Assembly (NCBI GenBank): GCA_963921935.1 | Contig: OY998178.1 | Location: 195,332,862 to 195,396,861 of the forward strand | Length of the DNA stretch: 64,000 nt | Source: Galeruca laticollis | Lineage: Eukaryota; Arthropoda; Insecta; Coleoptera; Chrysomelidae | Reading direction: 5' to 3' | Shown: positions 33,560 to 46,248 of the stretch, in pieces | Layout: each line of letters begins with the position of its first letter | Numbering within the stretch: position 1 is the stretch's first letter | The notes under the pieces: model-generated | Told to the model about the DNA's origin: nothing | What the model saw: only the letters and a program-made list of their open reading frames with translations | The model's database searches: none | Translations under genes and position numbers: made by a program

Positions 33560-35470
33560 AAAATCATTCCAAGGATTTTGCAGGAATTGACAACATCTAT
33601 GGTGGAATTATTTAAATTATTTAAAGTGATAAGTGGAACAGCAGATGCAGTTTACTTACTAAATTTAATTATTTTAGACTTTTTCAGAGATAAGGATAAG
33701 CCCGAGTAATCAATTTTGTTTTGTAGTAGATCTACAGCATTTTGTAGCAGTTGGCAGGAAGTGAAGGTGGATTTTCCATGGCAATAAATAATTAAATCAC
33801 CAGCATAGAGTGCGTATTGGACAAAGGCAGGAAATTTGGTGCATATGTCGTTTATAGAAAGTATAAACATTGGGGGACTTTAGACTTAACCTTCGGAAAC
33901 ACCATGAGTATGTAGACGAGAGACGGAAAGTTTACCATTAACAGAGACTCTGAAGCGCCTGGAGAGTAATAAATGTTCGATGAAGTGTCAGATATTTCCA
34001 TTGAGGTTACAATGGGAAAGGTTTATTTAAAACTGCTTTCCTAGGGATGGTATCTAAAGCACCTTCGCTGTCAAAGATAGCGGCAACAACTACCTGTTGT
34101 CTGTTAGGTTCTGAAGAAATGTTAGCTTGGGGGAGAGCAAGATTATCTCAGGTTGACCGATTACGTAGAAAACCAGATTGGAAGCGTGTAATCGTTTTGT
34201 ATTTTTCAAGGAACCATAAAAGTCTTAATCATATTCTCTAGAAATTTGCAAGTGGTGCAAGTAACGGAAATAGGACGAAATGACTTTGGTATCAAGGAAG
34301 GTTGTTCAGCTTTTTCAATTGGAATGAGAGTGGATTGGTGCCATTTCTTTGAGCATTGTTGGGAAGTCCAAATAACGTTATATAGGTTTAGCACTTTGGA
34401 CAGAGAAACATCGGAGAGTTTTTTAGGAAGATATATGGGATATCGTTGGGACCAGCAGCAGTATTTTCACAAGAAAATAATGTGCAATTTAGTTCATAGA
34501 AAGTGAAAGGGGCATTGACACATGTTACATCCTGCTGATCAATTTGCTCGGCAAGGTTAGGCGTACAGAGAGGAGAGATAGGGGTAGATGTCAAAATATT
34601 ATTTTTGAATTTATCTTCAAAGTATTCTGCGAAAGTGTTTGCAACTAACTTGGCTATCAGTCATAAGCGAGTCGTTATAGATAAGGCTGATGATTTTGAG
34701 GTTGATTTTGTTACCTTGTATTCGTCGAATGTTATTCCACACTTCACTAGGATTAGAGACAGTTGTCAAGGAGGAGACATAGTTTTGCGAGGAGGAGTTT
34801 TTGCTTTGTTTTATGATGTGTTTGGCTTTTTCTTCAAGTTTCTTGTGTAAAAGAAGGCTCGCAGGAGTTCTATTTCGTCGCAATGTATTAAGGGCAGGTT
34901 TGGAATAGCGCACGGCATTTTCACAGGCGGAATTCCATCAGGGAACAATTGTATGGGTAGCGGATAAGACAATTTCACCGGAAAGGGAGCGGATTTAGGG
35001 TCACAATGCTCAAGTCTATAGCTGAGAAGGTATTGGAGGAGATATTGAAATGCGACAGAGGCAAAATTTAAAAGGCAGGTACTGGATATGTTTAAAAAAA
35101 ATTCAACAACTTTTCCTTTTCCAAATATACATTTACATCCACATATAGTATTGTGGGCATTGAAGTCACCAACAAGTATGAAAGGTTGGGGAAGCTGATA
35201 TACCAAATCGACAAGCTCCTCTTCTTCTAGTTGGGAATCAGGAGGAACGTATAAGCTACATATTGTAGTTTTATTTGAGCATCAGGATATACTACCGCTG
35301 GTTCTAATGTAGTGATACCCTTCGAAGTGTTTAAAGAGAGGATTGTGATTGCTTGTGAAATAAGTTTCTTGAAGACAAAGGAAGTCGGGTTTGTGGAGAG
35401 AAATAGCTTTTGAATTCGTTCTATGCGAGGATAAAATCCATCGCAGTTCCATTGTAGAACGGTGAATACT
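33560..35470 (-). pseudogene. LINE ORF2: endonuclease and RT
   Basis: Reverse strand from about 35462: VLQWNCDGFYPRIERI (endonuclease start), SFVFKKL, then LVGDFNAHNTICGC (35165), HIIKQSKNSSSQNYVSSLT..VWNNIRRIQG (34800-34710), RT opening GPNDIPYIFLKN (34440), IPIEKAEQPSLIPKSFRPISVTCTTCKFLE (34300), and motif C as YALYAGDLIIYC (YADD changed to YAGD, 33800) ending LGMIFD at 33565. At least five frame breaks. Confidence 0.85.
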
Positions 35471-35498
35471 TAAAGAGGATAATAGAAAAGGAAAATTT

Positions 35499-36705
35499 TT
35501 AGTGGGATATTATCGATGAGTCAGATGAGTTGTAGTCGTCAGTTGTCGAGTCACCGGAATAAATGTAAAAATCAGTATCCAGTTTGGATTTAAATTTGTT
35601 TCGTAGACGTGTTAAGCGATTTATTAAGGAACTTTCACTAGAAGCAGTGTATAGAGCTTTCAGGTCTTGGAGTAAGGAGGGAATATCAGGAGTGAATTTT
35701 TTGGCTTCAGTAAGTGGATCAGAGCATTTTTTGTGAATAGTGAAACGAGTTGTAGAGCTTAAAACATGTTTCTCAGGTACATCAGATTTTGATTCTTTGG
35801 TTTTATTCATAGAAGGTTTTTCAAGGGTTTGCGATAAATTGGGTGCAGAGGGGGAGATTGCATTTGGGCGGAGGCAGTTGTTGGTTTCGGGTGGGAAAAG
35901 AGTTGGGGAAAACAGGCTGCTATCATTAGAGTGCAGTCTTTTCGCACCAGGTTTTGGTGATCGTACGTAGAATGAGTCAAAAGGATCAAGGAGGTTATCG
36001 GTGGAAGTTTGGTTTTTATTAACAATGCAGTCAGCAGTAGAGAGGAGAAGATCATATAAGGGTTTAATAGATGCAACGTTTGATTGGGAAGGAGAGGATG
36101 TAGTGAAATTGGTGCAGGATTCAGCGGTATAATCAGTCGAAATAAAAATTCGGTGTTTTCATGGGTGATAAGTATTGATGTTTGGAGGGAAAAACCATCG
36201 CACACCGGGATTATATATGTCACCCTTCGGAAACTCATAACATGCGTATACGCATCGTCGGGTGTACCGTATTATAACATGAGTAATATGGGCGTAATGT
36301 TTTTAATCCGAGATCGAGAAGAGATTTTTCAATCCGAGAGTGAGGAATCGAGGCGCTAACATTGGGGATTAAAATTCTTTTAGATGGAGAAATAAGTCTA
36401 CGAATAGGTATAATTTGAGAGTTGATTGTTATGTTGGGAGTGGTTTTTAGAAGATTTTTAATTAGTTCGGTAGATGATAAATATATGCAAATACGGCCAT
36501 GGGCAATGCGAGATGCAAAATGAACATTTTTTGGCGAAACAATACTGCCAATTGCTTTAATGTAGTCGAAGATGACGGAGTTACGAATAGATTGCATCAC
36601 AATAGCTTGATCTTTAGAAGGTGTTGGGGACGGGGGCGCTTTACTCAGGGTAGCATCATTCATTGACAGTGGAGGTGTAAAGGAGTGAGACGATAAATGG
36701 GCCAT
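35499..36705 (-). pseudogene. LINE ORF1 (Gag-like)
   Basis: ATG 36705 (reverse), MAHLSSHSFTPPLS; then GRICIYLSSTELIKNLL, IIPIRRLISPSKRILIPNV, SIPHSRIEKSLLDLGLK (residues 80-140) as in ORF1 of I-type insect LINEs. After a frameshift, SFRRVTYI and SSILITHENTEF, then a proline-rich region and a C-terminal piece ending at 35499, about 30 bp before ORF2. The CCHC knuckles expected after SSILITHENTEF are destroyed by frameshift. Confidence 0.78.
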
Positions 36706-36889
36706 ACTGCGTTTCTGATTACCAATATCGCAGATATGAGGACAGGAAGCATGAAGTACGGTGAATATACCAATATTCGCTCAATGAATAAAGTTTACAC
36801 ACTTACCGCACTATTGTTGTCAATTTAAATTCACAAAAACCAAAATAAACACTTGATAATTATCAGGTCGGAGTGTTAACTCGTGAATG

Positions 36890-37932
36890 AATAAATATTG
36901 ATATGTCAAGATATTTGAAATTAAGTACTTTCATGAAACGTCAAAGTGACACTGTTTCTGGTATATCGATTAAAGATTCAAAACTATTTATTAATGCGAC
37001 ATTTGCATAAGAGTTTCAAATGTTGGCTTTTGTCTGAAAAAACGTTGTATTATTTTGTACAATGTGTTCTTTCGTTATTATGTTGTTCAAATGTTCTGTG
37101 ATTGTTAACCATCCAACATATACAGAAAGTGTTTTCCGTATTATTGTTTATTTCACCGCAATTTAGACTCCTTTTATTTGCCGACCGATATTGTTTGGCC
37201 ACGTGACCATATCTTAAGCAATTGTAACATTGTGTTACTTTTTGTATATAGTTTTCTACGTGACATATTACGCTATATATTTTTATGTGCGTTGTCAAGG
37301 CATTACCCCCGAAATTTACTGAATTTGTTTGTTTTGGTATGTAAATAGTTTCTCCGTCTATGTCTATTTTTTTCTTAAACCTCTCAACTTCGGTGACTGT
37401 ACGCGTCGTAATGAATGTTTGCGTAAGTATCCACATCTTCCTCTTATTCCTTTACGTTCTAATAAATTATTCCGAATTAATGTCTTCAAATTTTCATTAT
37501 TAAGTTCTTTGCTAATAACTAAAGTATTAACATCTTTCAAGGTTTCTAATTGTACTCGTACTCTATTTTCTTTTGCATTCGTTAAATATGAGATATTTAT
37601 AATTTTTGGTGTGGAATATGCCCTACGGCAATGGGATGTAAACGATCTATGTTTTCAGTATTCAACTTTTTAATGAAAACATAAACGTTATCTGAATATA
37701 AATACGATTTATCAATGTTGAATGTTTTGGGTTTTTCTGGATTGTCACCTGTCGCCGTCTGAATAGAGCGGCGTTCGTCCTATATGCTGCTAACGTGATT
37801 ATTAACTGATAAAGGATTAGGATTTTTGATCGCTTGTGGTCCCATCTCGCTGTTATTTCCATCAGAATAGCTGTTGTTATACGAAAGGTCTAATATATTC
37901 CCCTCGCCGTCTGGGGGAAGATTTTCACTCAT
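36890..37932 (-). pseudogene. Old LINE ORF1, N-terminal part with CCHC knuckle
   Basis: ATG 37932 (reverse), MSENLPPDGEGNILDLSYNN. It passes KSYLYSDNVYVFIKKLN, then after frame changes NSVNFGGNALTTHIKIYSV and the zinc knuckle CYNCLRYGHVAKQY (last Cys changed to Tyr) with a second degenerate Cys pair (37210-37080). Downstream it fades at about 36900, the edge of the younger LINE insertion. Its C-terminal part resumes at 31440. Confidence 0.78.
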
Positions 37933-38764
37933 TTCCTATTACATCCCACACGTTCTCGTATTACACTAATTAAAATTTATTCTGCGTAAAATTTGCAAGT
38001 GATATTTGGCTTGAGCGGCATGTCTTTCACCTTCAATTACCAGTACTCGAATATTTATTGTCCTTACAAATGGTTAATATACTGCCTAGATCCTAGTATA
38101 CGACACTATCTGGCGGATTAGTTACATATTATAGACTATGAATTTGTAGCCAAATTCTCTGCCAAGGGAGGTAGTGTGAGTTTGATAATGTAAGTGCGTA
38201 GTTAACAACGAATCTTATTTACGATTTATTATCAAAATGTGTTGATAGTCGGTATAGGTGACATGTAGTTGCGTTTTTAAATAAAGTGTTTTATTAGTTA
38301 AAAGTGAACATTATAGTCAAATACTGCTATATGGCTTAAAAAATTTATAGTTTTTCGACAGTTCAAATAGTTTTTTTCTGTTGTTATCCTAAAATTGAAT
38401 AACACTTTCTCGACGGTTTGATTATCTCTCAATATGCTTATTAATTTTTTTTTCAAATATTGGAAATATTTTTAATTCAGCGTTTTCTCAAATTCAATTA
38501 TATTCAATTCAATTGTTACGCGCTTTATTTATTATGGTCTGCTCGCTGGCTGCAGAAGCGCAACCTCATGCCCAAGATCAGATCTGTCGGGGGTGGGTAT
38601 GCGAAAATTCCTATTTTATTTTGTGGTTACAAATGGGCGCCACCAGTTAAATTTTGATAAATATTACTTGGTTATTTGTTAGGTCTAATGATGTAAAAAA
38701 GAATAGAACGAACATATCATTCCTAATATCGAGGTTGTTATGATGCCTTCATTAAACTCTGTAA
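37933..38764. other. No gene recognised
   Basis: Probably the 5' untranslated part of the old LINE near 37933-38300, then unassigned AT-rich DNA. Confidence 0.35.
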
Positions 38765-39280
38765 GAATGTGCTAGGAAAAATCAACATTAAATCCATATT
38801 CTCTGCTTTGGCAACGCTACATAAATGGAGTCATTACATTTCCATTGCGTACTGCTGTGATAATTCTGATTCTCAACTTGGATTTATTTGTAATAGAAAT
38901 GCTTCTAACCAACATTCTCCGAGTTCAATCAACAGCATCCCAGACATTGATAACATTTTGACAGAATTGTCGCCAATGCCGATAGCAAATAATACGACAG
39001 AGTGTCGAAGGACAAAAAGTAGGTATGAGATAACTTTGACATAAAGCCCATTTGTCAATGAATTGAAACCAAAAGAAGCTGGAAAGAGAGAAAAAGAAAC
39101 AAGAAAGAGTAATAGAGCTCGAGTAACTAAACGATTGGTGGAATCGGATGATGAATCTGAACTAGTAAACGACGATGAGGACGACTCAGATGTGACATGC
39201 ATCTACTGTAACGATCTATTCAGTAACTCTAGGTCTCGAGAGAAGTGTGTCATACTTCGTTTTTATTTGTACTTTGAAAG
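38765..39280 (+). pseudogene. pogo/Tigger-like transposase C-terminus (tentative)
   Basis: Forward pieces: ILTELSPMPIANNTTECRRTKSR, then after a stop PFVNELKPKEAGKREKETRKS, a basic helix, the acidic run SDDESELVNDDEDDSDVTC and a CIYC..RSREK piece. This order (linker, basic coiled region, acidic run, Cys-pair finger) resembles the tail of insect pogo/Tigger-type transposases. The DDE domain is not visible upstream, and the second Cys pair is lost. Confidence 0.5.
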
Positions 39281-39367
39281 TGTCTAAGAGCACGAGATTA
39301 TTTTGATTTGGTTCGAAACATTGGAATTAGAAGTGTGATTATGATTTGAAAGAGTATATTGTTATTT

Positions 39368-40530
39368 TCATTGATAAGCCGTGCTTGGCAATGAATTTTT
39401 GTTTTGTGTAAAATGAGGTTTGTGTTTAACATGAGATTTTGAATTTGTACATCCGTTAATTATGTATTTAACTTTATTTTTGACAGCTAGAGTCAAAAAT
39501 TGCTTGTATTGAAAGATTGTGTGTTCAGAGGTATTACAAGAGACGCATTGAACATAAGAAGTGAAATATTTGGTACGATTATTTGCTTTTGGATCATGCA
39601 AATGTTCTATGTTTTTTTTTTAGTTTTTGTGGTTTGAATTTGAACTGTTTTTATCATGATTTTTATTGGAATTCGAGCTGGCGTAGTTTTCGAAGGCGAC
39701 GCATCTGTCCTCTAGAAATTAGAATAGTTGCGAAATATTTAAAGTTTGATTTATGTGAATCGAATATTCAAAGGCTTGTTTAGTAATTTACCTTCTAAAA
39801 TGTGGATTAAAAATTAATGGAAAATTTTCCCTGGTGTTATTTCGAAACTTGCCAGAGAATCCATGTTTGTTTTTTATTGAGTAATAAATTTTATGAGAAA
39901 ATGCGAATTTTGTTTTTCAATTGGTGATTCTTAACAGCTGTGTAAAATCATTATTTAATATTTGTATTGTGTTATTGAATCGTTTCTTGAGTAAATCAAG
40001 TGCAACGCAAAAATTGTCGTTTGTGATAGGTAGTCTTTGTACTAGCTGTAAGGGATCGTCTGTTAGAAATGATTTAAGGTGGAATTTTTCGGCATTGCAT
40101 AGGTGATAGTATTTTGTAATTAATGCATCAGATTGATCTATTAGCATTTGAATTCTGAAGGAATACCAAAAAATTTATTGTTTTCTGGCAATTTCCGCGA
40201 AACGTGATTATGATTAGCTTGCTCAGAAATTTGCGAGGTTAGGAGTTGAACATTTTGTTTTAATTCTTCAAATTATACCAATTATTGAACAGATGAATTT
40301 TCAAATGCATCACGTTCCTCGTTGTCAACAAGGTCATTATTTTCGGAGACTAAATAATCTATTTCGTGCTGAGCAGATCTATACTTTTCAAATGGTTTCT
40401 CTAAATTGTTAATACGATATATAATTTCTTCAACATTTACATTAGCTGCGGTAAGATTTAATTGTAACCAATTATAAGACCGTTCGATTTGTGCCTTAGT
40501 GGCTGACCTAGATATTTAAATTGTTCCATA
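39368..40530 (-). pseudogene. BEL/Pao retrotransposon Gag
   Basis: Reverse strand from MEQFKYLG (40530): an N-terminal helical region (WLQLNLTAANVNVEEIIYRI, YRSAQHEIDYLVSENND), the Gag core typical of BEL/Pao (DUF1759-like) at 40147-39917 (FHLKSFLTDDPLQLVQRLPI, ALDLLKKRFNN), LEDRCVAFENYASS (39715), and the first zinc knuckle CVSCNTSEHTIFQYKQFL (Cys changed to Tyr at the last position). Frameshifts and stops are present. No pol or LTRs were identified around it, so it is a fragment. Confidence 0.78.
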
Positions 40531-40633
40531 TTTTAGTTTAAGATATAAAATTATTTTGTTCATTTTTGTACCGAAAGTTTGCTCTAACTTGTGTAAATAA
40601 ATTAAATACAATACGTTGTTCAACAAATAATAA

Positions 40634-40635
<2 letters not shown>

Positions 40636-40713
<78 letters not shown>
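40636..40713. repeat. (TA)n followed by (TAA)n microsatellite
   Basis: About 26 TA units then eight TAA units, upstream of the Gag fragment on the reverse strand. Confidence 0.96.
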
Positions 40714-40714
<1 letters not shown>

Positions 40715-43700
40715 TGTATTATCACGTTGGCATGCCTTTTTTTATATACTTATTATTTATCTTTGTTATTATTTATGTTTATTTTATTCTCAGATTATTA
40801 TGATTTAACTAATTAATTTTAATTGCTATCAAACCTTTAATTTATTCATTATTGATGTTTCAATTTTTTTTTAGATGTTTTGCTCAATGATTAAATTAAT
40901 TTCATTTTTTTAAATTCCTCTCCTTCAAATATTTGTGAAACATAAATTTATCTCAAGGCGATTAGTCTCAAAACGGCAATTAGATATATTAGCAATTAAA
41001 CAAATTTTTTACTAAAATCATTTATTGAAATTCATATACAAATGGTTACAAATAATAAAATGTGACGCCTAGGAAGCTCATTTGCATAACTTTCATATTG
41101 TTTATCTTGAAAGCTTAGAAAGACACCTGCAGATACAAAGCTTTTTTTTGTTAACACAACTTTTATGTGGAAAAGAATTTATATTTCAAGCTTTCAAACA
41201 GTATGTTTAAAATCATTTCTTGTGGTGTATCGTTTTAAATTAAATTTCAGCGAAGTTAAGTTTGATATTTATATAATATATGCATGTGTAAAATGGTAAA
41301 TTTTGTGACTTATCAAAACTATAATTCCTTATGAACTATAAACATGCAATTTACATTTTTCAACAAAATATCAGGTAAGTTGTAAATCTTAATACCATTA
41401 TCATTTAATATTTCACTTGTATAGTTATTCTTAATGTTACATTCAATTTCTTTATTAATTTTTGGCCTTTTAAAATTATAAGTAAGTTTATAATGATTAT
41501 TTGTTCAATTCAGTAAGTTTGTTATATTATTTTAGACCAAAATAAATTCAAATATCACCAACCTGGTGAGAACTAGCTTCTACAATATGTCCGCGTTTAA
41601 ACACTTTACACATCTCTTGGCAGCGACTCCTCATTTCTTGATAACTCGTTCAAATCTCACTCTCCTATTAAAAACTTGTTTATGCGTATTAGGTATTGTT
41701 AACTTAATCACAGTATCCTTTAATTAGACTTAATTAATGATATTTATCACTTTTGACTCAAAAATTTAACTCCGCTATTCACAGATGTTACCTCACGCGT
41801 CTCCTTTTCACTTCCCCCTGACTGTTTCTGTTTTTTTTATGAACAACCCTTCATTGTTGACCGGAAGTTTTACACTCTCTAGAATGGTCTATTCATCGTC
41901 CTATTGTCTGATTGGTCAGCTCTGATTTTGATATATCGCAATTTTAAAACAGAAATATTCAAAAGCATATGTATACAATTTATTTCATATTTGTCTTCTA
42001 TTCACCACATTTCAAACATAACATTTCATTAGTTTTCCTTTTTTTACCAAATTTTATCCTCATCATTTGTCAATAATCATAGTATTTTTTAGTTGGTATT
42101 CCTGTCTCATGTTTTAATTCCTTTTTAATCGACATTGCATACAAATTACAGATTTCATTAAAATTTATGTTGTTAACAAATGAATCTTTCGTGTCTAATG
42201 TCTCGGCTTCCGTCAAGTTAATCAGTTGAGCTTGATTTCTTTCAAAGTTCTGTCTTATGTCACTTATAACGTAAAATTACCTTATTGATAATTTGCAATG
42301 ATTTTGATCTGGCGTATTTATTTATCCTTGATTATACTATAATATCTTGATAAATACTTAGAGTTGATCAATTTGGCGAAATATTATTGACAAATGATTA
42401 TTTAATTTATATTATGTAATCAATATTATTTACATACTTGTTCATTCTACATACGCTATAATATAAATTTTATAATTCTTTTCCATATGTAATATTCCTT
42501 TCATTATTTCTAAATTTAAATTAGGTGATTTTATTTAAATTTTTAATTTTCCTTTCAAACTAGAAACTATATTATGAAAATATTTAGATGGTTATAACAA
42601 TAGCTTTGGATATAATTGCAATAATAGCTTATATACCTTTCGAATGGTTTTGTTAGTTTGAAGAAAATGCGACAATATTTGAGTTACAAACGATAGTAGA
42701 TGGCTTACAGTACAAGTTACAAGTTATTTTTATATATCAATTGTATATCTCAGGCTTGTAAAAATGTTAATTTAGTTATTTGGAAACCAATTATGGAGTA
42801 TCTTAAGGCGTGCAAGCCAAAGTAAAATATAATTTATAAATACCCATTTTAAATATTTATTTTCATTTTGTACAAAAAATGTTTGCTTAATATGTGTAGA
42901 AATATTTTTGTCAGTTGTTTACTACACCTGTTTGAGATCTGGATTTGCTGATGCTGTGTAGGATAATATGCGGATTAATTATCTTCCCGTTAGCTTCCGC
43001 AACGGTAACTATTTTACTAGTCGGACTATGTGAACTGCATTCTGGTTTCCACTACTTTGTAATTAATAACAGTCTATTTAATTTGCTGCTCAGTTGTAAT
43101 ACGTCTTTGCTAAGAAATATATCCGCAAATTGAATACCTTGACTATATAAAACGTGTTCTTGATTTGACATATAAGTAGTGAGTTCTGAAGATTCAAGCT
43201 TCTCGTTAGGTGTTTGTTTGGATACTACCTACGATTCGTTGTACAAGGCTTTCACAGTATTTTGATTTTGTATTTTGTGCTTTTTATTCGACCTCGCTAA
43301 CAGACCTTCATGGAGGGAATTTTCAATTTGTATATCTATGAATCTATGGGTATTTTGGAACATCTCCGGTTTTATGATCAATGTCTTTTCAACATGTTAC
43401 TTGTTTATCGTTATTCAAATTTGTGAAAAAATTTCTAATAACGTTCATCTTATAAACTTACCGTCAGCCATTTCCGCTCATTGGTGTACCAGCCAAACTT
43501 GTATGTTGGATAATTCCAAAACTAATGGTCGGTCAAGTGGTTACGACCACGAATGAATTCAGCTACCCAAATTTTATCTATTTAATCTCTATATACAGCG
43601 TCCAATTCGTCTCTGATTTTCTTTGGCGTTAAGCCTTCCAAAATCAAATATATAAAGACAGCTCAGTACTAATTTTTTTCCATTTTCGTGAAAACCCTCA

Positions 43701-43796
43701 CAACGACTTTTTAACAGATGCGTGAACACATTCCCCAACTTTGAAAGTTCTGCCAGCTTCATGTTCAGCACCAAAACTTTCCCGACGATCCTCGTA
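40714..43796. other. Long AT-rich stretch without recognisable genes
   Basis: About 3 kb. A more GC-balanced block near 41560-41940 could be part of an LTR or untranslated region of the BEL/Pao fragment, but I found no matching second copy in the window. The frames near 42945-43556 and 43589-43774 show no motif I can name. Confidence 0.4.
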
Positions 43797-43798
43797 TA

Positions 43799-46246
43799 CA
43801 GGGTGTCCCGGGACTAATGGGAAAAAAGTCAGGAGCGTATATTCTGAGCTAAAATAATGTTAGTACTTCATATAAACTTTTACTATGCAGGCCCTCGTTT
43901 TCGAGTTATAGGCCTCCAAAGTTTTAATTTTGAATTTGGTTTTTATTTGTATTTTTTGTACTAGTTATTTGATCTTTATAAAATTTACGGCAAAGCTATA
44001 ATGTATGTGTATGTTTATTTTGGTAAGGTAAACAGATTTACAGTAGTGCATTGAAGCCAGGGACGGACTACTCGCTATGGTTAGTGATCCAAAAAATTTG
44101 CAGGTATGGCACACCCTGTATGAAATTATCGAAATTCACTTCCCCACACATTAAGCTAACGAAAAGGTACTCTTGTTGGAATTCGATAAAATAAGCCGTT
44201 TGGCTAATATTTACAGTTTTATTAATGCACTACGTACCAGTTTACGCATTCACCATTTTTATAAGTAGACAACGAGGTAAAACTAACTTTTAATAGATGT
44301 CCAAAATTTACCTAGAGTACTACAACAAAATAATTTAACGATAGCAGAAGATGAAAAACATTAACGACTTATTAATTGGAAAGTTGGTAAAAACTTTTTA
44401 TAAGTGTTTTTACCGTTTATCAAGTTACCATAGGATTAGTTGTCAAACGTTGTGTAGAATAGTTCGTAGTCAGTACTTGTCAATAATTCATAAGTCCTTA
44501 ATTTAACAGTTACAATAGCAGAATTCGCTTTTATTGAGTACGCAGATAAACATCTAATGTATGGACTGGCTTCTCGAAACTGTTTAGAGGCCAAAAGGCT
44601 TTATGAAGAACATTTTGCAAACAGAGCATTGCCAGACAGACGAATGTTTGGGCGTATTGATCTCAGGTTACGAGAAACAGGTATGAATAAGTAAATGTAA
44701 TTTTCCATGTGTACAAAACAAAATTTTAAATTGTAGGAAGATTTTCGCCAGAAAAAGCTGGAGAAGGTCCAGTGCGAAGCATACGTACTGTGGCAGTTGA
44801 ACAAGACTTGTTAAATGCAGTTGATAATGAACCATCGAGTTTTAGAAAATTATCAAGAGAACATAACGTCTCGAAATCAGTTGTTCATCGCGTCCTAAAA
44901 GAACAGCTGTTATATCCTTTTCACATGAAAAAAGTACACCGTATGACAGTGGCTGATTATCCTGCTCGACTTGAGTATAGCCAGTGGTTTCTGCGACAAC
45001 AACAAGCAGACAACACATTTATTAGTAACGTTCTCTTTACGAACGAACCGGGTTTCACCAGAGATGGAATCATAAATTCTCATAATATGCATTTATGGGA
45101 TGATGTGAATCCACATGGCATTATCCAAACTAGGATCCAGCATAGATTCATGGTTAATGTTTGGCAGGAATAGTTGGCAATAATTTGATACAGCCATACT
45201 TTATTGACGGTACTTTGACCGGTCAGAGATATTTGGAGTTTTTTGCAAAATGAGTTATGGAACCTGTTTGATGATGTGCTACTACAAACTCGTAGGAATT
45301 TATGGTTCATGCATGATGGGGCCCCTCCTCATTTCAGTTTAGATGTACGACAACATTTACACACAAGCCTTCCTAATAGATGGATTGGTCGTGGAGGCCC
45401 TTTTCAATGGCCACCGCGATCAGGAGACGTTAATCCTATGGATTTCTTTCTCTAGGGTTATCTCAAAAGTAAGGTATACGCAACACCTGTCCAAACAAGG
45501 CAAGATTTAATAGACAGAATTGTGTTACACTGCAATGTTATTAGAAATAGTGTGAAATTGCTCTTTCAAGTGCAAAGAAACAACCTTCGTAGACTTAGAA
45601 TGTGCGTGGAAGTGGGAGGAGCTCATATTGAACATTTATTAGAATAACGTTAGTTTTTGTTGTTGTTTAGGAATTAGTTTTAGTCTAATGTTTTATAACT
45701 TGTGTTTTTTGAAGTTTTCTTAATGGTTTAATAATGTTATGTTCGTAATTTTGATGAAAAGCAAGTAAATTCTGGACATCGTATTAATAAGTTAGTTAGG
45801 TAGATTTGTACGAAGTGCATTAATAAAACTGTAAATATTAGCCAAACGGCTTATTTTATCGAATTCCAACAGGAGTACCTTTTCGTTAGCTTAATGTGTG
45901 GGGAAGTGAATTTCGATAATTTCATACAGGGTGTGCCATACCTGCAAAATTTTTGGATCACTAACCATTGCGAGTAGTACGTCCCTGGCTTCAATGCACT
46001 ACTGTAAATCTGTTTACCATACCAAAATAAACATACACTTACATTATAGCTTTGCCATAAATTTCATAAAGAACAAACAACTAGTACAAAAAATAAAAAT
46101 AAAAACCAAATTAAAAATTAAAACTTTGGAGGCCTATAACTCGAAAACGAGGGCCTGCATAGTAAAAGTTTATATGAACTACTAACATTATTTTGGCTCA
46201 TATTATACTCTCCTGACTTTTTTCCCATTAGTCCCGGGACACCCTG
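43799..46246 (+). mobile_element. Mariner-type transposon with 448-bp inverted arms
   Basis: Tips CAGGGTGTCCCGGGAC (43799) and its complement (ending 46246) are flanked by TA (43797-43798 and 46247-46248). The arms are inverted copies for about 440-450 bp on each side (43799-44246 and 45800-46246), highly similar to each other. The 1.5-kb centre encodes a DDE transposase with one intron. In each arm a second tip-like CACACCCTG|TA occurs exactly 320 bp in from the end (44118 and 45927). Confidence 0.92.
44507..45647 (+). pseudogene. Tc1/mariner-superfamily DDE transposase
   Basis: Exon 1 (TVTIAEFAFIEYADKHL; RRMFGRIDLRLRETG) ends at a GTATGAAT-type donor near 44682. Exon 2 starts near 44739 after TTGTAG. 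It holds a helix-turn-helix (SREHNVSKSVVHRVLKE), VLFTNEPGFTRDGI (first catalytic position, Asp changed to Asn, about 45040), and after a 1-base frameshift near 45165 GIVGNNLIQPYFIDG and WFMHDGAPPHF (second Asp, 45315). Then comes GGPFQWPPRSGDVNPMDFFL (third acidic position, 45430), followed by a TAG where Trp is expected, and the C-terminus to 45647. The start codon, first Asp, frame and Trp are lost, so it is inactive. This protein type is widespread in insects. Confidence 0.88.
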
Positions 46247-46248
46247 TA

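Noticed and set aside
37329..37673. 114-codon forward frame
   Set aside because: Antisense to the LINE ORF1 with a recognisable zinc knuckle on the reverse strand.
40516..40725. Tyr/Ile-repeat protein
   Set aside because: Translation of the TA and TAA microsatellite.
42945..43774. Possible gene with hydrophobic N-terminus left of the mariner element
   Set aside because: Frames are short, change often and have no motif. Only flank material could be supported.
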